Assembly: GCA_033852135.1 (NCBI GenBank) | Contig: JAWSVB010000004.1 | Coordinates: 1 to 64,000 of the forward strand | From: QZLE01 sp033852135 | GTDB taxonomy: Bacteria > Pseudomonadota > Gammaproteobacteria > QZLD01 | Direction of reading: 5' to 3' | DNA: 64,000 bases | Shown: in pieces, positions 1 through 9,192 of the stretch | How the letters are laid out: each line of letters begins with the position of its first letter | Numbering within the stretch: position 1 is the first letter of the stretch | Position numbers and translations under genes: made by a program | The notes under the pieces: model-generated | The model's database searches: none | What the model saw: only the letters and a program-made list of their open reading frames with translations | What the model was told of the DNA's origin: nothing

Positions 1-1
1 T

Positions 2-46
2 GAGTTCGATGAAGATGAGTTAAATTATAACCAATCACAGGACTAG
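2..46 (+). CDS. C-terminal end of an unidentified gene (partial)
   Basis: From base 2 one frame is open and ends in TAG at 44-46, giving a short acidic tail (EFDEDELNYNQSQD). It lies 36 bases before the next rightward gene and could be the upstream member of the same unit. Too little is visible to assign a family; the open frame could also be chance over so short a distance. Confidence 0.35.
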   Translation, partial: EFDEDELNYNQSQD

Positions 47-82
47 TTATAAGGTTTATATTAACACCAAGGCACTAAGTTT

Positions 83-2746
83 ATGGCAGCAAATTATCAG
101 CGTAAAAGTAAACAGCAATTATCCATTCCTATAACAAATTCTGTTAGAGCCAGATGTGGTATCGAAGGATGCAAATGTAAAATTATTAAAAAACGTAATG
201 GATCTATTTCCAAAAGTGATGGTTCTATTTTCAAGAGCAGCATGTATTTGCTAATTGCACCTATCGAATCTGATTCTGAAAAAAAAGAGGTATCTAATAA
301 AACGAAATTTTTTCTATGGGGGGTAAATAACCGAGGTTTGCTAAAACCAATAAATAAGTTAGAAATTAACAGCTTTCATATAAATGACTCAGGAATGGCA
401 AGAGGAACTCTAGATAATCATGTATTCTATAGCTTACAAAAATATGCTGTTTATATTATTGTTCATTTTGATATTAATTTTGCTATAAAGTGCGGGGACT
501 TGATAAATAAAGGCACTATTAACCCCTATGAATCATTTGGCGAACCTCAAATATTATCTCTCCAAAAAAAGGGAGCGCGCCACGAATTCAAGATTGAAGG
601 CCATGATAAAGGATACATTACAGCAAATGAAACAGCGCATAAGTTTCTAAAAGAAGAAGGTCTAGCTGTAGGACACAAAAACTATGGTTACCAAGTGTTA
701 TATGAAAATATGCCAAATGCTAACTGTCAGTGGGTTAAGGATCAGATTTTTAAACTTCAAATACACTTAGGGCATATGAGATATCCTATCGGTGGGGTTT
801 TTCATCCATATTTTCCATATGAAAGAGGAAAATCTGAATCAGGTATATTTAGCAAAAGGATATACAACTGCGTACTTGCTTTTTCAAGAGATGCAAAACA
901 AGGCGCTGGAATAAAATTTGAAAATCACCATGAAATTTTTCAGGACGTATTTACTGTTGATAATAATGAAACGTTTGATTTCATAAGCGGCAAAAGTCCT
1001 ACATGTATTAAGCTTAAACAAGATATAAAACCACAAAAGATGTTTGGCGAAGAAAACTTAGACCATAAAACATTAGATTCTGGTTTCACTAATACCTTTA
1101 CCCAAATAAAAAAAGGCGATACGCCTAACCCAAATAATAATATAACTATAGACAAAAAAAATAAGAGAAAACCTTTTGTATTTATTGACTATGAAATTGG
1201 TCACTCAATAATAGAATGGATATTCAAAGGCTATAGGAAAGCTGGGCATATTCTTATTAGCATAGGCGACAGTAAAGCTAGTACCAAGCATAAGTTTTGG
1301 TTGCGCGATGATTTTGCTATTACATATAAACAGTGGAATAAAGCGGTACAAGACCTTGGTTATAGTAAAGGTCTTGCTCCAGGTTGGTCATATCGAGATA
1401 TAGAATATAGTTTGCAACGCAAAAGATCAGGAGCAGTCGCAAAATCTAGTCATAAAACAGGGCTAGCAATCGATCTTGCTGTCAGACACTACACAGAATC
1501 TGCAGATAAAGATATAAAATATCAGTTAGAAGAAATAGAAGGTTTGCGCCCTAAATTTAGACTATTTGCAAAAATATCTGAAGATAACATTAGAAATGAT
1601 ATCAAAAATGACAATATTAATATCATTAGCAGTTTAAAAAAACGATTGAAAAAACAATCAGATAAAAATCTTCCATTCTATCCAGAAGCTATCTCACAAT
1701 GGAAGTATGATTCAAGAAGTAAAAGCGGTGGTAATAGCCGTAACCTCATAGGTAATAATACTTATCTAGATTTATCTCTGACTGCGGCAGCCCATGGTAT
1801 AGGGAGAATTTCTGTTCTAAGGAAGTGGGTTCAGCATGTAAATCATAAAAGCAATTTTTCTAAACTGACAAAAAGCCTTAATGATCATAAAGCAATTCTA
1901 ACTAGAAACTCTAAACCATATGAGGCCCTTGTAAAGTTCATTAATTCTAACGAATCTAAAAAACGCAAAAAAGTTACCAAAAAGCTAACTATTGATAAGA
2001 TTGCTAGATCAACTGCAAGGTGCTATATATGCGGTCAAACCATCAAGAAAAACGAAGCTATAATGGCATCATCAAAAAAATGGATTAATTCTCATATTGC
2101 TTGCTATCAGCATGAAAATAAAAAAATGAAAATGCATGAAAATAACATGCAATTACATTCATTTTCTGCCTTAGCACCATCGGCAGCAAACCTTGAAATA
2201 AATCTTTCTACAGTAACAGCAAATTCTATCGACATGCTTATCGAATGGGGAAAGGCGATTTCCAGATTAAAAAAGAAAAGATCTACTAAACCAACACCAG
2301 ATGCTTTGTTATCAATAAATGAGTTAAGGATAATAAATGGTTCAGCACTAAGTAGTAATAGCATACTATCTGAAACCAATTATCTGGTAACATATCAATC
2401 AAAAAATAATGAATACATTACTAAAATTATTAGCGGTAAAAATATATATACCGAGATGATGCTAGTAACTTCAAGAAACTTTAGTACTAGCAACTTGCGC
2501 AAGTTATGGAAATGCAAGATTTCTCCACTATTAGATATGGCTGCAGATAAAAGCCAGCCAATAACTCTTGATTTTTGCGGCGCTATTACGCTTAAAGCAA
2601 TGGGAAAAGCCTCAAACATGGAATGGTGGCACTACCAATATGATGATGTTCTTTATAAAAATGGAAGAAGAATCCCTTGGCATAGACTGATGGAAGAAAT
2701 CGGCTGGACAAAAGAAGGGCTTAGATATATTGGATATAGAGTATAA
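83..2746 (+). CDS. Large protein with split M15 (VanX/VanY-like) zinc peptidase motifs
   Basis: The 887-residue protein carries both zinc-binding signatures of peptidase family M15 (D-Ala-D-Ala carboxypeptidases and endolysins): SSHKTGLAIDL with H457 and D464, fitting SxHxxGxAxD, and EWWHY with E847 and H850, fitting ExxH. A preceding YRDIEYSLQ stretch resembles the family's substrate-binding YRs..Q segment. In ordinary M15 enzymes the two signatures lie some 50-60 residues apart; here about 380 residues intervene, including a possible zinc knuckle C647-x2-C650-x20-H671-x2-C674. Residues about 217-270 resemble a peptidoglycan-binding helical repeat, and the N-terminus has a Cys cluster C25-x4-C30-x-C32. 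No signal peptide is evident. Peptidoglycan hydrolysis is inferred; a phage-type lysin or a secreted antibacterial effector are both possible. The neighbouring sequence does not decide between them. Confidence 0.6.
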   Translation: MAANYQRKSKQQLSIPITNSVRARCGIEGCKCKIIKKRNGSISKSDGSIFKSSMYLLIAPIESDSEKKEVSNKTKFFLWGVNNRGLLKPINKLEINSFHINDSGMARGTLDNHVFYSLQKYAVYIIVHFDINFAIKCGDLINKGTINPYESFGEPQILSLQKKGARHEFKIEGHDKGYITANETAHKFLKEEGLAVGHKNYGYQVLYENMPNANCQWVKDQIFKLQIHLGHMRYPIGGVFHPYFPYERGKSESGIFSKRIYNCVLAFSRDAKQGAGIKFENHHEIFQDVFTVDNNETFDFISGKSPTCIKLKQDIKPQKMFGEENLDHKTLDSGFTNTFTQIKKGDTPNPNNNITIDKKNKRKPFVFIDYEIGHSIIEWIFKGYRKAGHILISIGDSKASTKHKFWLRDDFAITYKQWNKAVQDLGYSKGLAPGWSYRDIEYSLQRKRSGAVAKSSHKTGLAIDLAVRHYTESADKDIKYQLEEIEGLRPKFRLFAKISEDNIRNDIKNDNINIISSLKKRLKKQSDKNLPFYPEAISQWKYDSRSKSGGNSRNLIGNNTYLDLSLTAAAHGIGRISVLRKWVQHVNHKSNFSKLTKSLNDHKAILTRNSKPYEALVKFINSNESKKRKKVTKKLTIDKIARSTARCYICGQTIKKNEAIMASSKKWINSHIACYQHENKKMKMHENNMQLHSFSALAPSAANLEINLSTVTANSIDMLIEWGKAISRLKKKRSTKPTPDALLSINELRIINGSALSSNSILSETNYLVTYQSKNNEYITKIISGKNIYTEMMLVTSRNFSTSNLRKLWKCKISPLLDMAADKSQPITLDFCGAITLKAMGKASNMEWWHYQYDDVLYKNGRRIPWHRLMEEIGWTKEGLRYIGYRV

Positions 2747-2757
2747 TACCCCAAAAT

Positions 2758-2803
2758 CTAATCTGGCAGCTACCGACATTACAAAACTGTACTGTCAGAT
2801 TAG
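2758..2803. terminator. Inverted repeat after the M15-like gene
   Basis: Two 12-base arms (2758-2769 and 2792-2803) are complementary with one mismatch and lie just after the stop of the M15-like gene, in a convergent intergenic gap. There is no T-run, so it is a possible rather than a typical intrinsic terminator. Confidence 0.35.
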
Positions 2804-2833
2804 GTTCGAGCCAACTCCATGAAAGCAAAACAC

Positions 2834-5800
2834 CTAATCTCTACCGACCACACTCCCAACTTCTTGCTTTAGCTTTTCAAACTCAGGCTCAATCTGCTGC
2901 AGCAAAACTTCAAGCTCTTCAACTTGACTACTCTTTGCTGCGCTTTCCACTTTAGCAAATAGACCACCTAGAGCCTCTCCTCCTATTGCAACGACAGCAC
3001 CTTTCATTTTATGAGCTTTATCTGAAATTTCATTTAAGTCGTTTTCAATCAAAAAAGAATCAAGTTTTTGCACCTGCAGCTCTGCATCTTGTATATAGCG
3101 AGTAAGCACAGTTTTTACTAATTCAAAGTCATCATCTAAATTTTCATTTAACTTCTCAATGTTCAAAACTATTTTTTCAGATTGTTTATTATCTGGTTCC
3201 GTGCGAGGTTCTACCTCAGATAGTTCTTGCTCACTGACAAACCACTTTTTATCTTCTGGTAGCCATTTGTTTATTATTTCAATTAGATCTTTTTTTTCTA
3301 TTGGTTTAGCTAAGTAATCATCCATACCTGCTTTAATACAGCGATCTCGGTCACCCTGCATAGCGTTAGCTGTTAATGCGACTATCGGTACATCTTTATT
3401 CGTTATATGTTTTAGAGTGCGAATTATTTTTGTTGCCGCATACCCATCCACCACGGGCATTTGACAATCCATCAGCACTATATCGTATTCATATTTTTCT
3501 AAAGCTTTTATTGCCTCTTCCCCATTCATTACTACATCGGCAACCACCCCTTTTTTCTTCAAAATGCTTAGCACTACTTGCTGGTTTGTTATGTTGTCTT
3601 CAGCCATTAATATTTTTATATCGCTACGTTTTATCTCTCTTATCATATGGCGCGTTACTATTGTTTTTTCTGACCTCCACTCTTTATCACTTAAAAGAAC
3701 AGACAGGCAATCAAATAGATCTGAACTTCTTATTGGTTTAGTTAAATAAGCATCAAAACCAACCTTAGTGAATCTTTGCGCATCTCCCCTTTGCCCAATC
3801 GATGGCATAATGACTAAGTGGAGATCTTGAATTTTTTTATCTTCTCGTATTTTTTTACCGAGTATCTCTCCTGACATCTCAGGCATACGCAAATCGATGA
3901 CTGCGACTTTATATGGGTCTTTATCTTCTTGTGCTTTATGCAGCATCTCTAAAGCTTGCTTTGCATTTTCAGCCTGCTCAGGCCTTGCTCCCCATGCATC
4001 TAATTGAGTATGCAATATATACCTATTGGTAGCATTATCATCGATAATCAATACTCTCGCATCAAGTAACTTTGCATTATCTAATAATATCTTTTCGGTG
4101 CTTTTCTGTTTTTTAAATTTAATACTTAGTGCAAATTCAGAACCTTTTCCCTCTGTGCTATTAACCTCAATTTTACCATGCATTAATTCAATTAATTGTT
4201 TTGAGATCGCTAGGCCAAGCCCAGTTCCACCGTATTTTCTGGTTACAGAACTATCCACTTGAGAGAACTGTTTAAATAACTTTTCTTGTTTTTCCTTCGG
4301 AATACCAATCCCTGTATCTTTTACTGTAATTTTAACTTCAGCCTCTTCTGCTGTTTCTTTGATTGAAGTTACCCATACTGAGACCTCTCCTTCATCTGTA
4401 AATTTAATTGCATTACCAACTAAATTAATAAGAATTTGACGCAGCCTACCAGGGTCTCCCTTTAAATAAGTTGGGGTTTCAGGAGAAGCTGCACAAATTA
4501 ATTCTATTGATTTTTCATGTGCTTTATATGCCATTAAGTCAGAAAAATCATCCAGAAGCGCGCGCAGATCAAAATCTATTTCATCAATATGGAATTTTCC
4601 AGCTTCAATTTTGGAGTAGTCTAAAATATCATTAATTAAATCTAACAACCTTTTACCGCTATTACCTATGGTCTCAGCAAAGCTCCTTTGATCGCTATTT
4701 AACTCAGTATCTAATAACAACATAGTCATGCCGATAACTCCATTCATAGGGGTGCGTATCTCATGTGACATATTTGCTAGAAATTCACTTTTGGCTTTAT
4801 TTGCCTGCTCAGCTTTTTCAGCCATCGACTTATTTTTTTCAGCTGCTTTTTCTAATTGAGTATTACTATATTTTAATGTCAACTCGTACTGTTTACGCTC
4901 TGTAATATCTGAATAAACACTTATTAAAGCAACCACTTTACCATGCTCATCTTTGACAGAATTTGTCTTTAAATGAACTGGAAATGTCCTTCCATCCTTG
5001 TATTCCGCATCCAGTTCGACATCACAACTTCCGCCTTTAGTGGTAATACTAAACACTTCTTTTGCCGCCTTTTTATCTATAAACAACTGAAATACATCTA
5101 AAAACTGTAATTCACCTTGCTTATACCCAAACATTTTAGAAAAATTTTCATTTTGATATAAATGATGTCCATCAGCAGCAGCAATTGCAATGGCATCAGT
5201 AGAGACATCAATTGCATTTTTAATCATTGTTAGCTCATGAGTTACCTTTTGCTGCGCCTTTAAGTTCTGCTCTAGCTCTGAGCGCACACTTTTTTCATTT
5301 CTTCTTAATTCATTTATATCCTGTTTTATAACACTAAGAGTCTCTTTCATTGAATACAGAGGGTTATTAGGTTTTATTGCATAGCCACTAACGAGGTTAT
5401 CTTTCTCCTCCCATAGCAACTCCCCCATCAAAGTATTTATTTCATCTATATCCGTCTGGCTTATCGAATATATTCTATCTTCACTTGAGAACACATTATT
5501 TAAGTAAAATGAATTTATCTGTCGAAAAGCTTCTTCAACGGATTCAACAAATTTATATTTGCGATTCGCAATCACACCTAACAGTGTCAAAGCAGATTTG
5601 GTAAAAACACTTGCTCCAGCTATAAAAGTTAGCTTAGGTATACAGTTATGTTTTTTATCAATTTCATTTAATGCCTTGGCATATTTTTTTCTTAAGGTAT
5701 ATGGCATTTTCATATCTTGACTAAATTTGGCAACACGAAAATACCCTTTATTACTCAACAATCCCTGGCTATATATTTTGTCAAAAATATCAATCATCTT

Positions 5801-6469
5801 TTCTATATCAGCAGAGTTAATCTCCCCTGTTAAAGATGAATACAGCACTCTTCCAGCAATAACCCCATTTTTATAACAAAACCCAGTTTCTGGGTTATTA
5901 AACTCCCACTCTGGCTTGAATATTACATTTTTTAAACTCACAGTTTCTGTATCAAATGAGTTATGCTTTTCACCCAATATATCTAGGGCTTTAGATATAC
6001 CTTGGCTATAACTGCCTACTAAAGAAAAAGCTATTGAGGTTTTATGTGTTTTAAAACCAGCTTTAACAATTGCCCGCATCCAAAATGGAGCATTACTTAA
6101 TATAAACCCTATACACTCTTTCTCATGGCTTTGTAGATAATCTTTTTGTATCTTAAGCTCTTTTGTTGGAGTGATTCCTGACAGGTTTGATAGGTCTCGC
6201 ACTTCCACATATGGAAACACCACACCTGATTTTATTGCAAAAGCTTCAAGTAACTCATAATACCGAACCATATTTGCTTGTAACATGGTCCCTTTGGAGT
6301 GAACATATATAATTGACTTGCCGATCTTTTTTACATTAAAAGTATAATTTTCATCAATTTTTACATTGATAAATTCTTCTAGTTCCAATACTGGAAGTGA
6401 AGTAAAATTGCATAAATACTCTTTTCTTCCTTCAACAAATTCACCTGGACTATCTTTATAATCGTTCAT
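2834..6469 (-). CDS. Hybrid sensor histidine kinase (PAS-HisKA-HATPase-REC-REC-HPt)
   Basis: A 1211-residue cytoplasmic phosphorelay kinase with no membrane segment seen. In order: two related roughly 130-residue blocks (about 40-165 and 195-320) of unknown, possibly STAS-like fold; coiled coil (about 375-415); PAS domain (about 413-525); HisKA with phospho-His H569 in SHEIRTP; HATPase with N box (NLVGNAIKF), DTGIGI and GGTGLGL; receiver 1 with D859; receiver 2 with D1001; and an HPt domain with H1153 in AHKMKGA. All phosphotransfer residues are present, so a full BarA-type His-Asp-Asp-His relay can be predicted. The acceptor regulator is not identified; the divergent response regulator at 6711 is a candidate. 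The signal sensed is unknown, and the N-terminal duplicated module is the likely input. Confidence 0.9.
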   Translation of the reverse strand: MNDYKDSPGEFVEGRKEYLCNFTSLPVLELEEFINVKIDENYTFNVKKIGKSIIYVHSKGTMLQANMVRYYELLEAFAIKSGVVFPYVEVRDLSNLSGITPTKELKIQKDYLQSHEKECIGFILSNAPFWMRAIVKAGFKTHKTSIAFSLVGSYSQGISKALDILGEKHNSFDTETVSLKNVIFKPEWEFNNPETGFCYKNGVIAGRVLYSSLTGEINSADIEKMIDIFDKIYSQGLLSNKGYFRVAKFSQDMKMPYTLRKKYAKALNEIDKKHNCIPKLTFIAGASVFTKSALTLLGVIANRKYKFVESVEEAFRQINSFYLNNVFSSEDRIYSISQTDIDEINTLMGELLWEEKDNLVSGYAIKPNNPLYSMKETLSVIKQDINELRRNEKSVRSELEQNLKAQQKVTHELTMIKNAIDVSTDAIAIAAADGHHLYQNENFSKMFGYKQGELQFLDVFQLFIDKKAAKEVFSITTKGGSCDVELDAEYKDGRTFPVHLKTNSVKDEHGKVVALISVYSDITERKQYELTLKYSNTQLEKAAEKNKSMAEKAEQANKAKSEFLANMSHEIRTPMNGVIGMTMLLLDTELNSDQRSFAETIGNSGKRLLDLINDILDYSKIEAGKFHIDEIDFDLRALLDDFSDLMAYKAHEKSIELICAASPETPTYLKGDPGRLRQILINLVGNAIKFTDEGEVSVWVTSIKETAEEAEVKITVKDTGIGIPKEKQEKLFKQFSQVDSSVTRKYGGTGLGLAISKQLIELMHGKIEVNSTEGKGSEFALSIKFKKQKSTEKILLDNAKLLDARVLIIDDNATNRYILHTQLDAWGARPEQAENAKQALEMLHKAQEDKDPYKVAVIDLRMPEMSGEILGKKIREDKKIQDLHLVIMPSIGQRGDAQRFTKVGFDAYLTKPIRSSDLFDCLSVLLSDKEWRSEKTIVTRHMIREIKRSDIKILMAEDNITNQQVVLSILKKKGVVADVVMNGEEAIKALEKYEYDIVLMDCQMPVVDGYAATKIIRTLKHITNKDVPIVALTANAMQGDRDRCIKAGMDDYLAKPIEKKDLIEIINKWLPEDKKWFVSEQELSEVEPRTEPDNKQSEKIVLNIEKLNENLDDDFELVKTVLTRYIQDAELQVQKLDSFLIENDLNEISDKAHKMKGAVVAIGGEALGGLFAKVESAAKSSQVEELEVLLQQIEPEFEKLKQEVGSVVGRD

Positions 6470-6710
6470 TGATATCCAAAATCTCCTAATTCTGCTTCCA
6501 GCATATCCATTTACGCAACATCATAAGTAATTGTAGTTCAGTTCCTCCACAGTAACTCTCTAATTTAAAATAATATTATTTTTTGCGACATGTTTCATAC
6601 CATAAAAAGCATATAGTTATTATCTAATTCAACTGGTACTGTTTTTTCTCTATCACCTTCTATAATTATTAGGGTCAGGTTAATAAATATGAGTAGCTAA
6701 GGTTTAAAGC

Positions 6711-8303
6711 ATGGGAAATTTTTTTGATATTGATTATGAACAAGAATACTTAATTGATTTTCTGGAAGATATAACCGAGAAGATAATTGATATTGAACAA
6801 ATTGTTTATAAATTAAATAACTGCTCTAGCACAGATGCATCATTAGTAACTTTAATTGGTACTATTAACACCCTTAAAAGCAATGCTAATGAGACTCAAA
6901 TAATCCCATTAGCAAGTTCCTTAGATTCCCTTGAAAATATTCTTTCCTTATTTGCCAAACAAGAGTTCCAACTTCCTGACAACTTTTCCGCATTTATTTT
7001 AGCTATTTTCGAAATTGCCCGAGAAATGTCGGAACAAGCTGCAGAGATGCAAAAAGTAGACTTTGACCTTTTTTCCAAAATTCAAAATTCACTTCAGCCA
7101 TTAAGTCAATGCGATACTAAAAGCCTTGCAGAAACCATATCTCTCTCAGCAGCTCTGCTTTCAAGTGAAGAAGACTCTGAAGATGAAGCCTCTGATAACA
7201 GCATTGATCTTTTTGAAGATGAAAACGATAGTTCTAATTTAGGGGATGTTGAATTATTTAGTAATGATGACACTACATTAACCGCTGATGTCGAATTATT
7301 CGACACAACTACACCAGTTGATAAAACTGCTAGCAACACTGCACACTTAAATGAAAATAATATTTATATTACATCCCAAGGAACACAGTTTTTCACCCCT
7401 ATACACAACAAGCGCAGCATAGAAGACCTGCAAGCTTTCAGGTTACTTGCAGACGAGGCATCTACAGAGAATCACCTTAAGATAACCACAATCCTCAACC
7501 TTGCTCGATTCATGAATGCTGCCGCTAATAACATGGTTGACGCCAGTCAACTTGAAGCAGCGGTATACTTAACTGAAATTAGACCTGTATGCCCAAGAAA
7601 GTGTGCACAACAGCTTGCTAATATGACAGTTGTTCCTACAGCTCCTGGCTGGGAGCTTGCATCTAGCATCGTTGTCTTTCAAGATTTAAAAAACCCTGAC
7701 CTTAAAGGCACTGACAAAAGCCTTGGCACCCAAATTTTTAATGGTGCACAAATCATTGGTATTTGTTTTACATTCTACAACATTGCCAAAGGCAACCATG
7801 ACCCAGAAACAATCTTGCAAGCTAAAAAAGATATTGTCCAAATGAGGGATAGGTTTTCACCTTTTTGGATTAAAACTTTTCTTAAGCTTGTTGATAAAGT
7901 TATTAAGCATCTTGAGCTTTACAACAACCAAGATGCAACAGATATACCTTCAAAGAAAATCCTCTGCATTGATGATGATGAAATAACTCTTATGGTTTTT
8001 GAACATATGTTAACAAAAGCCGGACATACTCCAATCACTGTTGATAACTATGATGATGCACTTAAAATGATCGAAATATCCCCTCCAGATTTAATTCTGC
8101 TCGACCTTAATATGCCAGGCAAGGGTGGGTATTGGATGCTCGAAGAACAAAAAAGCAACAAACTACTACAAAATATTCCTATTGCAATTATCTCCGGCAG
8201 TAAAGATGATTATGGCATTCATGAAGAAGAAGTTGTCGGAATTTATGAAAAGCCAATCAGTAAAAATACAATGCTCAATATTATTAATAAGGCATTTAGC
8301 TAA
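6711..8303 (+). CDS. Response regulator with degenerate HPt-like N-terminus
   Basis: 530 residues. The C-terminus (about 412-530) is a receiver domain: acidic pair in CIDDDE, phosphoacceptor D465 in LLDLNMP, and the conserved Lys in YEKP. The N-terminus (about 10-125) is helical and matches the HPt/CheA-P1 pattern around TINTLKSNA, but the phospho-accepting His is Asn (N53), so it probably cannot accept phosphate. An acidic low-complexity linker (about 145-215) follows, then a helical middle domain (about 220-405) I do not recognise. No DNA-binding domain is visible, so output is presumably through protein contact. It is divergent from the hybrid kinase at 2834-6469, with 241 bases between the starts, suggesting a functional pair. 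An AAGG site lies upstream of the ATG. Confidence 0.75.
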   Translation: MGNFFDIDYEQEYLIDFLEDITEKIIDIEQIVYKLNNCSSTDASLVTLIGTINTLKSNANETQIIPLASSLDSLENILSLFAKQEFQLPDNFSAFILAIFEIAREMSEQAAEMQKVDFDLFSKIQNSLQPLSQCDTKSLAETISLSAALLSSEEDSEDEASDNSIDLFEDENDSSNLGDVELFSNDDTTLTADVELFDTTTPVDKTASNTAHLNENNIYITSQGTQFFTPIHNKRSIEDLQAFRLLADEASTENHLKITTILNLARFMNAAANNMVDASQLEAAVYLTEIRPVCPRKCAQQLANMTVVPTAPGWELASSIVVFQDLKNPDLKGTDKSLGTQIFNGAQIIGICFTFYNIAKGNHDPETILQAKKDIVQMRDRFSPFWIKTFLKLVDKVIKHLELYNNQDATDIPSKKILCIDDDEITLMVFEHMLTKAGHTPITVDNYDDALKMIEISPPDLILLDLNMPGKGGYWMLEEQKSNKLLQNIPIAIISGSKDDYGIHEEEVVGIYEKPISKNTMLNIINKAFS

Positions 8304-8381
8304 CAACTATACTAACTGAACGATTCCAAGTTAAGTTAATTATTAACTGCCTATCTTGTGTATAAAACAATGGCCACAAGG

Positions 8382-8864
8382 CTATCTTTTTAATATATTC
8401 TTTTCTCTCAATGTTTGAAACTCTATAAACTTTTGATACAAATTATCTGCTGCTATGCATTTACCTTCTCGCCGCATAATTTCAATTACCACTTCAACAG
8501 TACATAGCCCATCATCTTTTTGATTACGCCTAAGTAGATACTCTGACCTTTTAGCACCAGTTAATCTAACACTTCGAAATTTTTTGAGGTATGGACTGCG
8601 GTTATAGATCTTTCTCGCTTCCTGCCACGTCCCGTCCAGCAATATATAGTTATCGACTGAACCATATATTTCATAGTCTGCGCACTCATCAGATGGATAA
8701 ATAAGAACTGATTCACTTGGAGATGGCAACAACTCTTCTACCCTTTCTGCCTCAGTCCTTTGCCACACCACTCTTTTTGAGCAACACTCTTCGCTAGACA
8801 ACAACAATGAAGATGTTGAATCTTGTCGCAAAAGCTCCCTTTCATGGCTTAATAGATAAAACAT
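8382..8864 (-). CDS. DTW-domain protein (short form; tRNA-uridine aminocarboxypropyltransferase family)
   Basis: The 160-residue protein has the DTW-family motif region DGTWQEARKIYNRSPYL, followed by the downstream segment ending in GLCTVEVV. The family includes TapT/YfiP, which adds the aminocarboxypropyl group of S-adenosylmethionine to uridine 47 in tRNA. This is the short version that begins directly at LLSHERE and lacks the N-terminal Cys-rich zinc module of longer members. In-frame stops lie just upstream of the ATG and a GAGGA site precedes it, so the short form is genuine rather than truncated. The exact tRNA position modified is not established for such short paralogs. It stands alone, leftward, convergent with the regulator at 6711-8303. 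Confidence 0.85.
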   Translation of the reverse strand: MFYLLSHERELLRQDSTSSLLLSSEECCSKRVVWQRTEAERVEELLPSPSESVLIYPSDECADYEIYGSVDNYILLDGTWQEARKIYNRSPYLKKFRSVRLTGAKRSEYLLRRNQKDDGLCTVEVVIEIMRREGKCIAADNLYQKFIEFQTLREKNILKR

Positions 8865-9111
8865 TTTTCCTCAAAATCACATAGTTATAATAAATTGCAC
8901 AAATATGCACAGTTAACATCAACAATGACAACTGACTCACATTTAACTTTAAACCTGCTCTCGGAGATAAGATACTGATTTCATTAACTTGCTGCAACGC
9001 AGCTACTGCGTCGCACAACACAACTCTTTGTTTTTAAACGATTTTGCATTTGACTCTTCCAAATCCAAGTGCTAAAAATTAAGACACGAGCTCAAGAATA
9101 TATAATAAAAA

Positions 9112-9182
9112 ATATGGAGGAGCTTGCTAGGGGAAACAGCTATCTAGAAGGTAAAAACACCTTTCTCGGTAGCTGTTTTTTT
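9112..9182 (+). ncRNA. Candidate small RNA antiparallel to its neighbours
   Basis: A perfect TATAAT box at 9101-9106 is followed within about 70 bases by a long hairpin and seven or more T residues, all on the plus strand, whereas both flanking genes are leftward. No reading frame of note lies between. The -35 region is weak. This is an inference from promoter-plus-terminator geometry; I recognise no known RNA family. Confidence 0.35.
9134..9182 (+). terminator. Rho-independent terminator, plus strand
   Basis: The arms AAACAGCTA and TAGCTGTTT close a longer imperfect stem (the inner arms AGAAGGT and ACCTTTCT also pair), followed by a run of T on the plus strand. In the leftward direction the hairpin is followed only by TTTCCCC, so it is a poor terminator for the btuF-like gene that ends at 9193. 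Confidence 0.65.
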
Positions 9183-9192
9183 ATCCACAATA

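Larger units (their letters stand above)
8865..9192. other. Intergenic region with a possible small-RNA unit
   Basis: This 328-base gap lies between two leftward genes. It has a TATAAT at 9101-9106 followed by a strong hairpin and T-run reading rightward (separate entry). The first half, 8865-9050, shows no convincing reading frame. Confidence 0.5.

Noticed and set aside
83..2746. Reading the M15-like gene as part of a prophage
   Set aside because: No integrase, capsid, holin or attachment site is visible; only one gene and a few bases upstream are in view.
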